62,925 bases of DNA, from contig CANRJS010000010.1 of NCBI GenBank assembly GCA_947631015.1, forward strand, positions 1-62,925, read 5' to 3'. This document shows, piece after piece, positions 1 to 8,346 of this stretch (position 1 is its first letter; each line of letters opens with the position of its first letter). The notes under the pieces were generated by a model. That model searched no databases and was not told the DNA's origin. It worked only from the letters and a program-made list of their open reading frames with translations. The translations under genes and the position numbers were made by a program. The DNA is from an uncultured Clostridia bacterium (lineage in GTDB: Bacteria; Bacillota; Clostridia; Oscillospirales; JAAYOS01).

Positions 1-168
1 CTCGAGCGTCAGCTCGGGCGAGACGGGACGTCCCGCGAGGAACCGCGCGAACGCGCGCGCGTCGTGCAGATACTTCTCACGCGTGCAGACGCTGCGCCGT
101 TTCGCCTCCAGCTCGCGCGCGAAGTCGGAGAGGACTTCGTCTGTGAGAATCAAATTTGTCATTTTCAT
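1..168 (-). CDS. Tyrosine recombinase (integrase) N-terminal fragment, cut by window edge
   Basis: Reading leftward, a frame of 56 codons starts at the ATG at 168-166 and is still open at base 1. An AAGGAAG ribosome site lies 5 bases before this ATG; an ATG two codons later is the alternative start. The peptide resembles the SAM-like core-binding domain of tyrosine recombinases: a charged helix (DEVLSDFARELEAKRRSV) followed by TREKYLHDARAFARFLAGRP. The catalytic Arg/His/Arg/Tyr residues would lie outside the window, so neither activity nor subtype can be judged. It may be a mobile-element integrase, a DNA invertase or a Xer-like protein. The family call rests on pattern only. Confidence 0.6.
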   Translation of the reverse strand, partial: MKMTNLILTDEVLSDFARELEAKRRSVCTREKYLHDARAFARFLAGRPVSPELTLE

Positions 169-202
169 AGAGACTTCCTTGGAGTAAAAAGTTGATAATA
201 CG

Positions 203-214
203 ATGATACATCAT
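203..214. promoter_or_regulatory. Small palindrome upstream of the recombinase gene
   Basis: ATGAT-AC-ATCAT is a perfect 5-bp inverted repeat about 35 bases upstream of the recombinase start, in AT-rich sequence that should hold its promoter. It could be an operator. The rest of 169-250 shows nothing else recognisable. Confidence 0.25.
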
Positions 215-245
215 ATTTTTGCCCGAGAAGTCTCAATTTTACGCG

Positions 246-282
246 CAAAAAGCCCCCGCGAAACATACGTTTCGCGGGGGCT
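246..282 (-). terminator. Rho-independent terminator for the isomerase gene
   Basis: A perfect 14-bp stem (251-264 with 269-282) has a 4-base loop. Leftward it is followed by a run of T (246-250). It closes the 3' region of the leftward isomerase gene and is the last module of repeat copy A1. Confidence 0.8.
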
Positions 283-510
283 TTCAGCCTCGCAGAGTTT
301 CGCGGCGTAGCCGCGAAATAAAGTCCAATCCGTTTTTTGCCGCGGCGTGTACGTGGCAAAAAACTCTTTGCGCGGAGCGCGCTTCGAAGCGCCGCAGACG
401 CGAGGAGCGAAGCGTAGCGAAAGGCACCGGCAGGGCAAAGCTCTGTCCGGTGCCCTCGGCGCGAAAGGGTGCGCAGGGCGATTTATCGCCCGAGCACATT
501 TCGCGACGAC
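251..510 (-). repeat. Family A 3'-flanking modular repeat, copy A1
   Basis: Read leftward, this non-coding stretch begins with the 20-base box GTCGTCGCGAAATGTGCTCG, directly abutting the TAA stop of the isomerase gene (511-513). Then come a hairpin (GGGCGAT AA ATCGCCC), the box TGCGCACCCTTTCGC, a hairpin built on GGCACCGG/CCGGTGCC, the segment TTTTTTGCCACGTACACGCC, ACTCTGCGAGGCT and the terminator at 246-282. The same boxes in the same order recur after other genes at 48540-48832 and 58511-59010. No convincing reading frame is present. Confidence 0.75.
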
Positions 511-1398
511 TTATCTTATGTTTTCCGAAAGCCACTTGCAGTCGTCCGCGATGCACTGATCGTGGTCGCCGTAGAACTCCTCGCGCTCGACTATCCAGAA
601 CGCGTCCGGGCTGGTCTCGTCGAGAGCCTTCTTTATATCGACCCAGTCGATGTTCGACTCGGGCGCGCCTATCGGGCACTGAGTGTGCGCGCGCTGAGCG
701 TCCATCTCGGCCATGTGCTTCTCCATGTCGTCAAGCATCTTCTGGCGCTGTTCGACCGGCAGCTCCATGATGTTCTGGAACGGATTGCCGTGGTCCTCCT
801 GAACGGCGTGGCGCGAGCGCGGCTGCGGGCCGGGGCCCATGACCTTCGAGTTCTCCTTGATATGTATCGAGACGAAGCGGCCCGGATAGCGGCGGATGAA
901 GTTCGCGGGGGAGTGGCCGCCGTACATCGCCCAGCCGCAGTCGAGCTGGAAGTAGCACTTCGAGCTGTTCTCTATGACGTGCTCAAGCAGAGCCTTGCCT
1001 TCGTCGACATAGAACTCCTTGTTGTGGTTGTGATATGCGACCTTTATCCCGTAGGGCGCGGCCATCTCTGCCATCTCGTCGAGGATGTGCGCGACCTCTA
1101 TCGCCTCGGCCTTGTTGCAGAAGTCGGTGCTTGCCCAGATAACGGCCTTGCCGCCGAGGGCGGCCATCTTCTTCACTATCTCCTCGGTGGGCTCCGCATG
1201 GACGGACGTGACCTCGAGGCCGGTCTCCGCGAGCCACTTCTTGATGTCCTCGATGTCGTTGTCGAGGTCCGCGGGCAGCAGCTCGACCGTCTTAAAGCCG
1301 AGCGAGGCTATGGTCTTGAACTTCTCGAGCAGTGTCGGCCCGAGCCCGAGATAGCTCGCCATTCCGCCGAAGGAATAGGTTCCGATCCCGATTTTCAT
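511..1398 (-). CDS. Sugar phosphate isomerase/epimerase-like TIM-barrel protein
   Basis: A 295-residue protein of the xylose-isomerase-like / AP-endonuclease-2 superfamily, which includes IolE-type dehydratases and keto-sugar epimerases. Visible marks are YHNHNKEF (His-Asn-His at 123-125), QLDCGW (151-156), VSIHIKE (176-182) and a C-terminal IVEREE. These are the strands that carry divalent-metal ligands in this fold. The start is ATG 1398, with AAGGAGGAG six bases before. It is a single-gene unit with its own promoter (1452-1480) and terminator (246-282). Its stop codon touches repeat copy A1. The substrate is unknown; myo-inositol, tagatose/psicose or tagaturonate pathways are all possible. 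Confidence 0.75.
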   Translation of the reverse strand: MKIGIGTYSFGGMASYLGLGPTLLEKFKTIASLGFKTVELLPADLDNDIEDIKKWLAETGLEVTSVHAEPTEEIVKKMAALGGKAVIWASTDFCNKAEAIEVAHILDEMAEMAAPYGIKVAYHNHNKEFYVDEGKALLEHVIENSSKCYFQLDCGWAMYGGHSPANFIRRYPGRFVSIHIKENSKVMGPGPQPRSRHAVQEDHGNPFQNIMELPVEQRQKMLDDMEKHMAEMDAQRAHTQCPIGAPESNIDWVDIKKALDETSPDAFWIVEREEFYGDHDQCIADDCKWLSENIR

Positions 1399-1451
1399 AT
1401 TGAACTCCTCCTTTTATGCGCGCTTCGGCGCAGTTATTGCATGACAGAATC

Positions 1452-1480
1452 AATATAGCACAGCGGCGCGGATTTGTCAA
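1452..1480 (-). promoter_or_regulatory. Promoter of the isomerase gene, embedded in an inverted repeat
   Basis: Leftward TTGACA (1480-1475), a 17-base spacer and TATATT (1457-1452). The -35 box and most of the spacer lie inside the 17-bp inverted repeat at 1462-1504. Confidence 0.75.
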
Positions 1481-1504
1481 CTATGTCGACAAATCCGCGC
1501 CGCT
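1462..1504. terminator. 17-bp perfect inverted repeat between mrdA and the isomerase gene
   Basis: Arms 1462-1478 and 1488-1504 pair perfectly, with a 9-base loop. It sits 34 bases past the mrdA stop and could end that operon, but no good T run follows leftward. It also overlaps the next gene's promoter, so an operator role is equally possible. Confidence 0.5.
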
Positions 1505-1538
1505 CTTTTCATGATATTTTATCGGTTTTGCACAAGCG

Positions 1539-3623
1539 TCAGTTCAGAAGCCCGCCCTCCGCCTCCGCCGTGTGGAAGGCGCTGTCGGTGCGGAAGTATG
1601 CGTCCATGACGTCCCGGGCGACGACCGCGAGCCACGAGCCTTTGTTCGCGTGCTCGACGACGACCGCCACCGCTATCTGCGGGTCCTCGTACGGCGCGAA
1701 CGCGACGAATATTCCGGTCGCGGAGCCCTGTCCGGTCTGCGCCGAGCCGGTCTTTGCGCCGACGGCTATCGGGTAGTTGCCGAAGGTGCCGTTCGCGGAG
1801 CCGCCGAACTGCGTGACGGCGCGCATGCCCGCAAGCACGGTCGCGCGCGTCTCCTCCGAGATGTCCACCCGCGCGAGGACGGTGCTGCGGTGCTCACTCA
1901 CCGTGCCCTGATAGTCGTAGCTCCGAACGGACTTGAGGAGGTGCGCGTCGAGGCGCACGCCGTCCGGATTAGCGAGCGACGCGATGTACACCGCGAGCTG
2001 GAGGGGGGAGAAGTTGTTGTCCGACTGACCTATGGCCGCCTGTATGGTGTCGCCGCCGTACCACGTCCCGCCGGCGGCCTCGCGCTCCTCCGGACCCGCT
2101 AGCACGCCGGTGTACTCCGGCAGCTCGACGCCGGTGGGCTGTCCCAGTCCGAGCGCACGACCGAAGCGGTTCATGTTCTCAATGCCGGTGAGCCGACCCG
2201 CCTCGTAGAAGAAGTAGTTGCAGCTCACGCGGAGCGCGCCTATCACGTCGACGTTGCCGTGCGAGCCGGGATACACCTCGCACACGGGGGTGTAGCTCGG
2301 GGCGTAGTAAGTGTAGATGCCCTTGTCGTATATATGCGTGGAGGGCTGGATAGCGCCGGTCTCGAGCGCCGCCACGGCGGTGCTCATCTTGAAGGTGGAG
2401 CCCGGCGCGTAGTGACCGACAAACGCACGGTTGACCATCGGCGTCAGCGGGTCGCTCGTGAGCTTCTCCTGATCCTCGTAGTAGGTCGAGAGCGAGAAGG
2501 TCGGGTAGTTCGCGGCGGCGAGTATGTCGAAATTCTTCACGTCCACGACGACGACCGCGCCGCCGCCGACGTCCTTCGAGCCGTAGTAGCCGCCCGCCTC
2601 GCCGGTCTCCTTGAGGGACTGTATGCGGCTCGCGAGCGCCTTCTCCGCTGCCTCCTGGAGGCGGATGTCTATTGTGAGCATGACGTTGTCGCCCGGCTTC
2701 GGCTCGCGGGAGTACATGACGTTTGTGACGCTTCCCGACTCGCTCCGCTCCTCGACCCGCACGCCGTCCACGCCGCGCAGGATGTCCTCAAACGCGGCCT
2801 CGGCTCCGTCACGGCCTATCATGTCGTCGAGCGCGTAGCCCTTCTCCTTCAGGGCGTCGTAGTCGTCGGTGTCGTATATCGGCGTGACGCGGCCGAGGAG
2901 GTTAGCGGCATACTCGGTCTCATACTGCCGGACGGTGTCGGTGAGAATCTCCACGCCCGGCAGGTCGCGCTCCGCGACGGAGGCGATGAACTCCCCCGGC
3001 ACGTCGTTTGCAAACACATACGGCGCGATGTTGAGGCCTATCCTCGGCGTCCTCAGATCTAGCTCCCAGCGGAGCGCAAGCACCTCCTGTGCGCGCTCCG
3101 ACTCCGGCTCGACGCCGTACTCCTCACAGAGCTTTTCCGCGAGCCCGTCCGCCGTAAAAACACTCTCCCACTCGGCGTCCGGCTCGTCCCCCTCGGTCCA
3201 GCCCATCGCCGCGAGGAACCGCGCCATGCGGTTCTTGCCGGTGGTGCTCGACGTATAGCGCCACCGCCCGGCGGACGTGCGCTCGAGCGGGAAGAAGGTA
3301 TCGTGACCTACGGAAAATTCGTCCGCCGTCTCGAGCAGGCGGGCGATTATCTCGTTCTCGCGCCCGTCCGGCAGGAGCGTCATGTCAAAGCCGATGTTGT
3401 AGGCTATGCGGTTCGTGACGAGCTTCCGCCCGTAGCGGTCGACCAGCTCGCCGCGCGAGGCTTTTACCTCGACCGTGCGGGTTATCCGCTTCTCGCTCTC
3501 CTCCGAGTAGCTGAGGCCGTGGACTATCTGCATGTCGTACAGCCGCACGACCATCAAAAGCGCGAGCGCCGCCGTGAGCGCCGCTATCGCCGTGAGGCGG
3601 AAATACAGCTTTTTGCCTTCCAT
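1539..3623 (-). CDS. mrdA: Penicillin-binding protein 2 type transpeptidase of the elongasome
   Basis: This 694-residue class B penicillin-binding protein cross-links lateral-wall peptidoglycan with MreC/MreD. There is one N-terminal membrane segment (about 8-28), then the dimerisation region beginning SRGELVDRYGRKL. The transpeptidase domain carries STFK (409-412, nucleophile S409), SCN (467-469) and KTG (624-626), so the active site is complete. The start is ATG 3623, preceded by TTGGAGGTG. It is the last gene of the zapA-U32-dut-maf-mreC-mreD operon, and that position favours PBP2/MrdA over the sporulation or division paralogues. A hairpin at 1462-1504 follows. Confidence 0.9.
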   Translation of the reverse strand: MEGKKLYFRLTAIAALTAALALLMVVRLYDMQIVHGLSYSEESEKRITRTVEVKASRGELVDRYGRKLVTNRIAYNIGFDMTLLPDGRENEIIARLLETADEFSVGHDTFFPLERTSAGRWRYTSSTTGKNRMARFLAAMGWTEGDEPDAEWESVFTADGLAEKLCEEYGVEPESERAQEVLALRWELDLRTPRIGLNIAPYVFANDVPGEFIASVAERDLPGVEILTDTVRQYETEYAANLLGRVTPIYDTDDYDALKEKGYALDDMIGRDGAEAAFEDILRGVDGVRVEERSESGSVTNVMYSREPKPGDNVMLTIDIRLQEAAEKALASRIQSLKETGEAGGYYGSKDVGGGAVVVVDVKNFDILAAANYPTFSLSTYYEDQEKLTSDPLTPMVNRAFVGHYAPGSTFKMSTAVAALETGAIQPSTHIYDKGIYTYYAPSYTPVCEVYPGSHGNVDVIGALRVSCNYFFYEAGRLTGIENMNRFGRALGLGQPTGVELPEYTGVLAGPEEREAAGGTWYGGDTIQAAIGQSDNNFSPLQLAVYIASLANPDGVRLDAHLLKSVRSYDYQGTVSEHRSTVLARVDISEETRATVLAGMRAVTQFGGSANGTFGNYPIAVGAKTGSAQTGQGSATGIFVAFAPYEDPQIAVAVVVEHANKGSWLAVVARDVMDAYFRTDSAFHTAEAEGGLLN

Positions 3624-3737
3624 CTGACGCTCACACCTCCAACCCGGCGGCCGGATGTCCGCCGCCGAAAATCGCCCGCGCTCCGCGCGAAAATATATTG
3701 TAAAGCCCCGGCTTTATGCCGGTTCAAAAAACGGCCG

Positions 3738-4262
3738 CTACTCCTCCGCGCCGGGATTCGCAGCAAGCGATATTCCCCGCGCCGCCGGCCAGATAAAGAG
3801 CGCCCCCGCCGTGGAGTACGCCGCTTCGACCGCGCCGACCGTTATGAGCGCGGAGACGCCGGCGCGGCCCGGTATCCACATCACGAATATGAAAAAGAGG
3901 ACTGTCGCCGCGGCGTTTGCCGCAAGCGAGAGGAGCAGAGCGCCGGGGAGCCCGCGCGACAGGATGTTTTCGCACAGCACCCCCGCCGCCGCGCCGCCCG
4001 CGGCGTAGACGAGCATGTTTATAAGCTCGCTCGAGCCGGAGGAGGCGTACATCATCGCCCCGCACACCGCGCCGAACACCGCGCCCGCCGCCGCGCCCTC
4101 GCACATCCCGACGCAGACCGCGAGCGTCCCCATGAATATCGGCGCGACGCCGAATATCCTAAGCGCGGGGAAAAGGTACTCCTGCACAACGAACACCGCA
4201 AGCAGGAGCAGTACATAGACTACCCACTTCACTATAGCCCTTCGCGCGTCCGCCATTCTCAT
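3738..4262 (-). CDS. mreD: Rod-shape-determining membrane protein MreD
   Basis: A 174-residue, strongly hydrophobic protein with about five predicted membrane helices, the usual size and profile of MreD. MreD is the integral-membrane partner of MreC and of the PBP2/RodA wall-synthesis complex. Sequence conservation in this family is low, so the call leans on hydropathy, the start pattern (basic N-terminus, then KWVVYVLLLLAVFVVQEYLF) and the position between mreC and mrdA. Its ATG overlaps the mreC stop by four bases (ATGA), which suggests translational coupling. A gap of 114 bases to mrdA holds no obvious signal. Confidence 0.82.
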   Translation of the reverse strand: MRMADARRAIVKWVVYVLLLLAVFVVQEYLFPALRIFGVAPIFMGTLAVCVGMCEGAAAGAVFGAVCGAMMYASSGSSELINMLVYAAGGAAAGVLCENILSRGLPGALLLSLAANAAATVLFFIFVMWIPGRAGVSALITVGAVEAAYSTAGALFIWPAARGISLAANPGAEE

Positions 4263-5101
4263 TCGCTTATATCAAAGTCGGTGACGACGAACACCTGCAC
4301 GAGGTCGTCCAGCTCTGCCGACGGCTCCACCGAGGCGTAGCTTCCGACGTTGCCCTCGGAGGCGTACACGTCCACTATCTTGCCTATCACTATGCCGGAG
4401 GGGTACACGCCGCCGACGCCGCTAGTGAGCACCGTGTCGCCATTCAGCAGGACCGCGTCCTCGGGGAAGTACGCGAGGCGGAGCAGACCTTCGCGCATCA
4501 GCTCGAAGTCGCCCTCCGCCGCGGCGGTGTCGCCGGTGCGCTGTATGACGGCGCCGAGCTCGGTCGTCGTGTCGATAAGAGTTGAGACGACGGCCCAGTT
4601 TTCGCCCACCTCGCTCACCTGTCCCACGAGGAAGCCCTCCTCGTTTATCACGCAGTCGAACTTCTCTATGCCGCCGGAGCGCCCCTTCGATATCGTGAAC
4701 GCCGACTCCCAGTTGGAGCTGCTGCGGCTGACGACGTTTGCCATGCAGAGCGTGAGGTCGCGGCGGGACTCTGTGAGCCCCGAAAGCTCCCTCAGCCGCT
4801 CGTTCTCGGCGATAAGCTGTTCGCCGATACGAATGTCCTCCTCCATGTCGGCTATCGTCTTTTTCAGCCGTTCGTTCTCCTCGACGAGCTCGTCATACTC
4901 GTACATACGCGAATAGAACCGCCCTATCGCGCCGCTTATCGAGCTCGCAGCCGCGCGGAAGGGCTTCGTCACTATCCCGAAGAAGTTGCTCACGGGCGAC
5001 GACGCGCCCTGCACCGCAAACGATATTACTGCCATGACAAGTATCACCGCAAGCACCGCCGCGCACGCTATCACGGTCTTGCTCCGCAGGAAACGCTTCA
5101 C
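4259..5101 (-). CDS. mreC: Rod-shape-determining protein MreC
   Basis: A 280-residue bitopic protein with a short cytoplasmic start (KRFLRSK), one membrane helix, a coiled coil (EYDELVEENERLKKTIADME...) and a C-terminal beta-barrel region. The stretch VINEEGFLVGQVSEVGENWA is typical of MreC. MreC scaffolds the lateral-wall machinery outside the membrane. The frame stays open to 5245, but the GTG at 5101 is preferred: AAGGGAGGG lies nine bases before it and the protein then begins just ahead of the membrane helix. It overlaps mreD by four bases. Confidence 0.88.
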   Translation of the reverse strand: MKRFLRSKTVIACAAVLAVILVMAVISFAVQGASSPVSNFFGIVTKPFRAAASSISGAIGRFYSRMYEYDELVEENERLKKTIADMEEDIRIGEQLIAENERLRELSGLTESRRDLTLCMANVVSRSSSNWESAFTISKGRSGGIEKFDCVINEEGFLVGQVSEVGENWAVVSTLIDTTTELGAVIQRTGDTAAAEGDFELMREGLLRLAYFPEDAVLLNGDTVLTSGVGGVYPSGIVIGKIVDVYASEGNVGSYASVEPSAELDDLVQVFVVTDFDISE

Positions 5102-5160
5102 GCCGTCCGTCCCTCCCTTCGGAATTTTTCCGGCGGAGCCGCGCCCCGCCGCCATACTCT

Positions 5161-5736
5161 CTACAACAATGTCACGCCGAACTCCGCGAGCAGCCGCGCC
5201 GAAAGCACGAGCGGCAGACCCACGACGTTCGGGTAGTCGCCGCATATCCCCTCGACGAGCAGAGCGCCCCGGAGCTGTATCCCGTAGGCTCCCGCCTTAT
5301 CCATAGGCTCGCCGCTTGCGACGTAGCGCTCTATCTCACGCTCTTCAAGGCGGCGGAACCTCACCCGCGTCTCCTCGCGCGAATATGTCTCGCGCTCCCC
5401 GCGCCGCACCGCGACACCGGTGAAGACCGAGTGCTCCCTACCGCTGAGCCGCCGCAGCATCGCGGCGGCGGCCTCCGGGGAGGACGGCTTTCCCAAAGCC
5501 TCTCCGTCTATCGCGACTAGCGTATCCGCCGCGAGCACCACGCGCTCCGGCGCGAGCGCCGCCGCCGACGCGCACTTGCGCCGCGCGAGCAGGACGACCG
5601 CCTCCTCCGGCGGAGTACCCGCCGGGACGGTCTCGTCCGCATGGGAGACCGTAACCTCAAAATCGCATCCCACCGCCTCGAGCAGCTCGCGCCGCCTCGG
5701 CGACGAGGACGCAAGTATTATTCTCTCGTTTTCCAT
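5161..5736 (-). CDS. maf: Maf family nucleoside triphosphate pyrophosphatase
   Basis: A 191-residue protein that starts with the Maf signature ILASSSPRRRELL and carries AADTLVAIDGEALGKPSS, the conserved Asp/Lys active-site stretch. Maf proteins hydrolyse non-canonical or modified pyrimidine (dTTP/UTP-type) nucleotides to monophosphates and are linked to septum formation. The length is normal. The start is ATG 5736 after a GAGGG site. It sits between dut and mreC, the common maf-mreBCD arrangement, and adjoins another nucleotide-pool cleaner (dut). Confidence 0.92.
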   Translation of the reverse strand: MENERIILASSSPRRRELLEAVGCDFEVTVSHADETVPAGTPPEEAVVLLARRKCASAAALAPERVVLAADTLVAIDGEALGKPSSPEAAAAMLRRLSGREHSVFTGVAVRRGERETYSREETRVRFRRLEEREIERYVASGEPMDKAGAYGIQLRGALLVEGICGDYPNVVGLPLVLSARLLAEFGVTLL

Positions 5737-5804
5737 TTTACCCTCATTTTAAGCTGTTTACATCATCGGTTTTGCCGCCTGTGCGGCAAAGCTCCGGTAT
5801 CAGG

Positions 5805-6257
5805 TTACTTTCCGGTGGAGCCGTAGCCTCCCGTACCGCGCTCGGTATCCTCCAGCGTCTCGGCCTCCGTCAGCTCCGCAGCAGAGTAGGGGACGAGCAC
5901 GAGCTGACATATCCTGTCTCCCGGCTCTATCGTGTACGCCTCCGCGCCGTGGTTTATCACGGCGGCCTTCAGCTCGCCGCGATAGTCCTCGTCTATGACG
6001 CCGACGGCGTTCGCGAGCGTCACCCCGTATTTCATGCCGAGGCCGCTCCTGCCGAATATCAGCCCGACATACCCGCGCGGTATCTCGACCGCGAGGCCGC
6101 AGGGCACAAGCGCCCTCTCACCCGGCAGGAGCGTCACCGCGGCGTCGAGCGAGGCGTGGAGGTCGAGCCCCGCCGCGCCCTTCGAGCCGCGCTCCGGCGC
6201 GGGAGCGGTGTATCCTCCCTCGGTAGGTATTACCTTGTAACGGAGCTTCAACGTCAT
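5805..6257 (-). CDS. dut: Deoxyuridine 5'-triphosphate nucleotidohydrolase (dUTPase)
   Basis: This 150-residue trimeric dUTPase converts dUTP to dUMP and pyrophosphate, which keeps uracil out of DNA and feeds dTMP synthesis. All five motifs are visible: AAGLDLHA, GRSGLGMKYGV, NAVGVIDEDYRGE (catalytic Asp), GDRICQLVL and the mobile C-terminal arm RGTGGYGSTGK. The start is ATG 6257, one base after the U32 stop, with its ribosome site inside the end of that gene (GGAGTGGAGTAA), so the two are tightly coupled. It belongs to the zapA-to-mrdA operon. Confidence 0.93.
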   Translation of the reverse strand: MTLKLRYKVIPTEGGYTAPAPERGSKGAAGLDLHASLDAAVTLLPGERALVPCGLAVEIPRGYVGLIFGRSGLGMKYGVTLANAVGVIDEDYRGELKAAVINHGAEAYTIEPGDRICQLVLVPYSAAELTEAETLEDTERGTGGYGSTGK

Positions 6258-6258
6258 T

Positions 6259-8328
6259 TTACTCCACTCCCCTGAAATATAGTCCGCGTGTGAACTGCGC
6301 GGGCGCGGTGCCGCTTCCGCGATACGCCGAGAGCACGTTTTCCGCCTCGCGCGGGTTCTCGGTCGTGAACATCAGCCGTATCGTCTCGAGACCGAGCGGC
6401 GCAAGTTCCCCGAGCCTGTCCGCGAGCCACAGCTTCTGCGAGTTGAATATTTCGCTCCGCCCGCCCTCGACGCGCTCGAACGGGAACCGCGCGCCGGTCC
6501 TGTCCACGAGCGTCTTTGCGGAGGAGCCGTTGACGCCGAGCCGCCGTTCGGTTATCATCAGCGGCAGACGTCCGTAGGCAATCATCTCGAGCGGAAGCGG
6601 GCTCGAAAGTCCGCGTATCTGCGCCGCCGTCAGCTCGAAGCTCACCGCGGCGGACGAGAGACCGAGCGCCGCAAGCGTCTCGAGCGAGAGCGAGTTTGTT
6701 ATGTTCAGTCCGTAGTCCCCGCGCACCTCGAAGCCACGGCTCCGTGCAAAGTCGATATACCCGATGTTGCCCGCAAGCACCGTCCGCACCCCGAGCTCGG
6801 AGACGCGTCCGAGCATATCGGATATTTCGTCAGTCTCGCTCGGATGCGCCACCCTCGGGAGCTTCGCCGCGACCTTCGCGGCGGAGAGAAATTCCTTCGT
6901 GCGCTCCGGCTCGCGGACGAGCATCTCAAGCGGCATATATATCCACTCGGGCGGGTCTGCAAGCATCCTGTCGCTCACCTGGAGGATGCTGTGCGCGTCC
7001 ACCGAGACGGCGGGAAACGCCGTCTCCCGCCGCCGCATGGGGACGCGCGGCTGCTCGAACACGCGCCGCGCCGGTATCTCAAGCCGCTTTTCGGAGAGCT
7101 TTTCGAGCACCGTGCGGCGCATGGCGTTTATCTCGGAAAGCGGCATCGTGAGCCCCGGCGCGATCTTCGCGCGCGCGAAGTCGCAGCGGTAGGGCGTGCC
7201 GCCGGTCTTGTAGAGCTGTGTCGTTACCTCGGCGGGGGAGAGGGCGCGGCTGCGCGCACGCTCCGCCCGGGCGCCCTCGATGTAGAGACCGTGCCCGTCC
7301 TCGTCCTCGACCGCGAGCAGCGACGGCGAGTTCTCCCGCACGAGCATCGCGAATTTCACCCCGACCCTCTGCGGCTCGCGCGCGCCCTCGGCGTAGCTCC
7401 GCCGAGCCTCCGCGAATATCCGGTCGTTTGACTTTTTCTCCTCCGAACGCCTGCCGAGCATCGCGGGGGAGTTCTTCTTTCCTATGAAGTAACCGTCGGT
7501 GAAACCGTCCCGCGAGAACACGGCGGCTAGCGTCTCCAGCTCTTCGCGGGTGGGCTCTCTGCCATCCTTCAGAGCGTTTGCGTATATGCGGGTGGTGATG
7601 GCGGCGTATTCGGGACGCTTGAGCCGCCCTTCTATCTTGAGCGACTTCACGCCCATCTCCCGAAGCTCCGCGAGGTGCCCCGCGAGGCTCATGTCCTTCA
7701 GCGACAGCGGGTACTCGTCCGCGCGGTCGCCGAAGCCGTATGCGAGGCGGCAGGGTTGCGCGCAGCAGCCCCGGTTGCCGCTTCTGCCGCCTATCACGGC
7801 GGAGAAGTAGCACTGCCCCGAGTAGCAGAAGCAGTACGCGCCGTGTATAAAAACCTCGGTCTCTATGGGACTCTCCGCCGTGAGGCGGCGGAGCTCGTCC
7901 CGGCTGAGCTCACGCGCCGCGACTGCGCGCGTGCATCCGAGCGACGCGGCGAGCTTCGCGCCCTCCGCGTTCGTCACGCTCATCTGAGTGGAGGCATGCA
8001 GCTCCATATCGGGAAAGCACTCGTGCAGCATTTTCAGCGCGCCGAGGTCCTGCACGAGCACCGCGTCCACGCCGGCGGAGTTCAGCTCCCGCGCCTGGGC
8101 GTAGAAGTCGTCGAGCTCGCGGTCGAAGACGAGGGTGTTCATCGTCACATACGCCTTCACCCCGCGCAGATGGCAAAACTCCACCGCCTCGCGTGCCTCC
8201 GCTGCGGTGAAGTTTTTGGCGCTGCGGCGCGCCCCGAAGTCTTTAAGCGCGAAATATACGGCGTCCGCGCCGTTCATCACGGCGGCGCGGAGCCCCTCCG
8301 GCGAGCCCGCCGGTGCGAGAAGTTCCAT
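6259..8328 (-). CDS. U32 family peptidase-like protein (RlhA-type rRNA/tRNA hydroxylase family)
   Basis: A 689-residue protein that begins MELLAPAGSPEGLRAAV and carries the U32 signature with its cysteine cluster (FIHGAYCFCYSGQCYFSA ... SGNRGCCAQPCR). Members with this cluster are now known mostly as RNA hydroxylation factors: RlhA for 23S rRNA, TrhP for tRNA. The long C-terminal extension matches RlhA-like lengths rather than the shorter TrhP. The start is ATG 8328, with GGAGG before it. It lies between zapA and dut. The exact RNA target cannot be read from sequence; a protease role is less likely. Confidence 0.8.
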   Translation of the reverse strand: MELLAPAGSPEGLRAAVMNGADAVYFALKDFGARRSAKNFTAAEAREAVEFCHLRGVKAYVTMNTLVFDRELDDFYAQARELNSAGVDAVLVQDLGALKMLHECFPDMELHASTQMSVTNAEGAKLAASLGCTRAVAARELSRDELRRLTAESPIETEVFIHGAYCFCYSGQCYFSAVIGGRSGNRGCCAQPCRLAYGFGDRADEYPLSLKDMSLAGHLAELREMGVKSLKIEGRLKRPEYAAITTRIYANALKDGREPTREELETLAAVFSRDGFTDGYFIGKKNSPAMLGRRSEEKKSNDRIFAEARRSYAEGAREPQRVGVKFAMLVRENSPSLLAVEDEDGHGLYIEGARAERARSRALSPAEVTTQLYKTGGTPYRCDFARAKIAPGLTMPLSEINAMRRTVLEKLSEKRLEIPARRVFEQPRVPMRRRETAFPAVSVDAHSILQVSDRMLADPPEWIYMPLEMLVREPERTKEFLSAAKVAAKLPRVAHPSETDEISDMLGRVSELGVRTVLAGNIGYIDFARSRGFEVRGDYGLNITNSLSLETLAALGLSSAAVSFELTAAQIRGLSSPLPLEMIAYGRLPLMITERRLGVNGSSAKTLVDRTGARFPFERVEGGRSEIFNSQKLWLADRLGELAPLGLETIRLMFTTENPREAENVLSAYRGSGTAPAQFTRGLYFRGVE

Positions 8329-8346
8329 CAGTATCCTCCGAAACGG

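Noticed and set aside
469-1458. A 329-residue rightward open frame opposite the isomerase
   Set aside because: Antisense shadow; the leftward frame has the family motifs, promoter and ribosome site.
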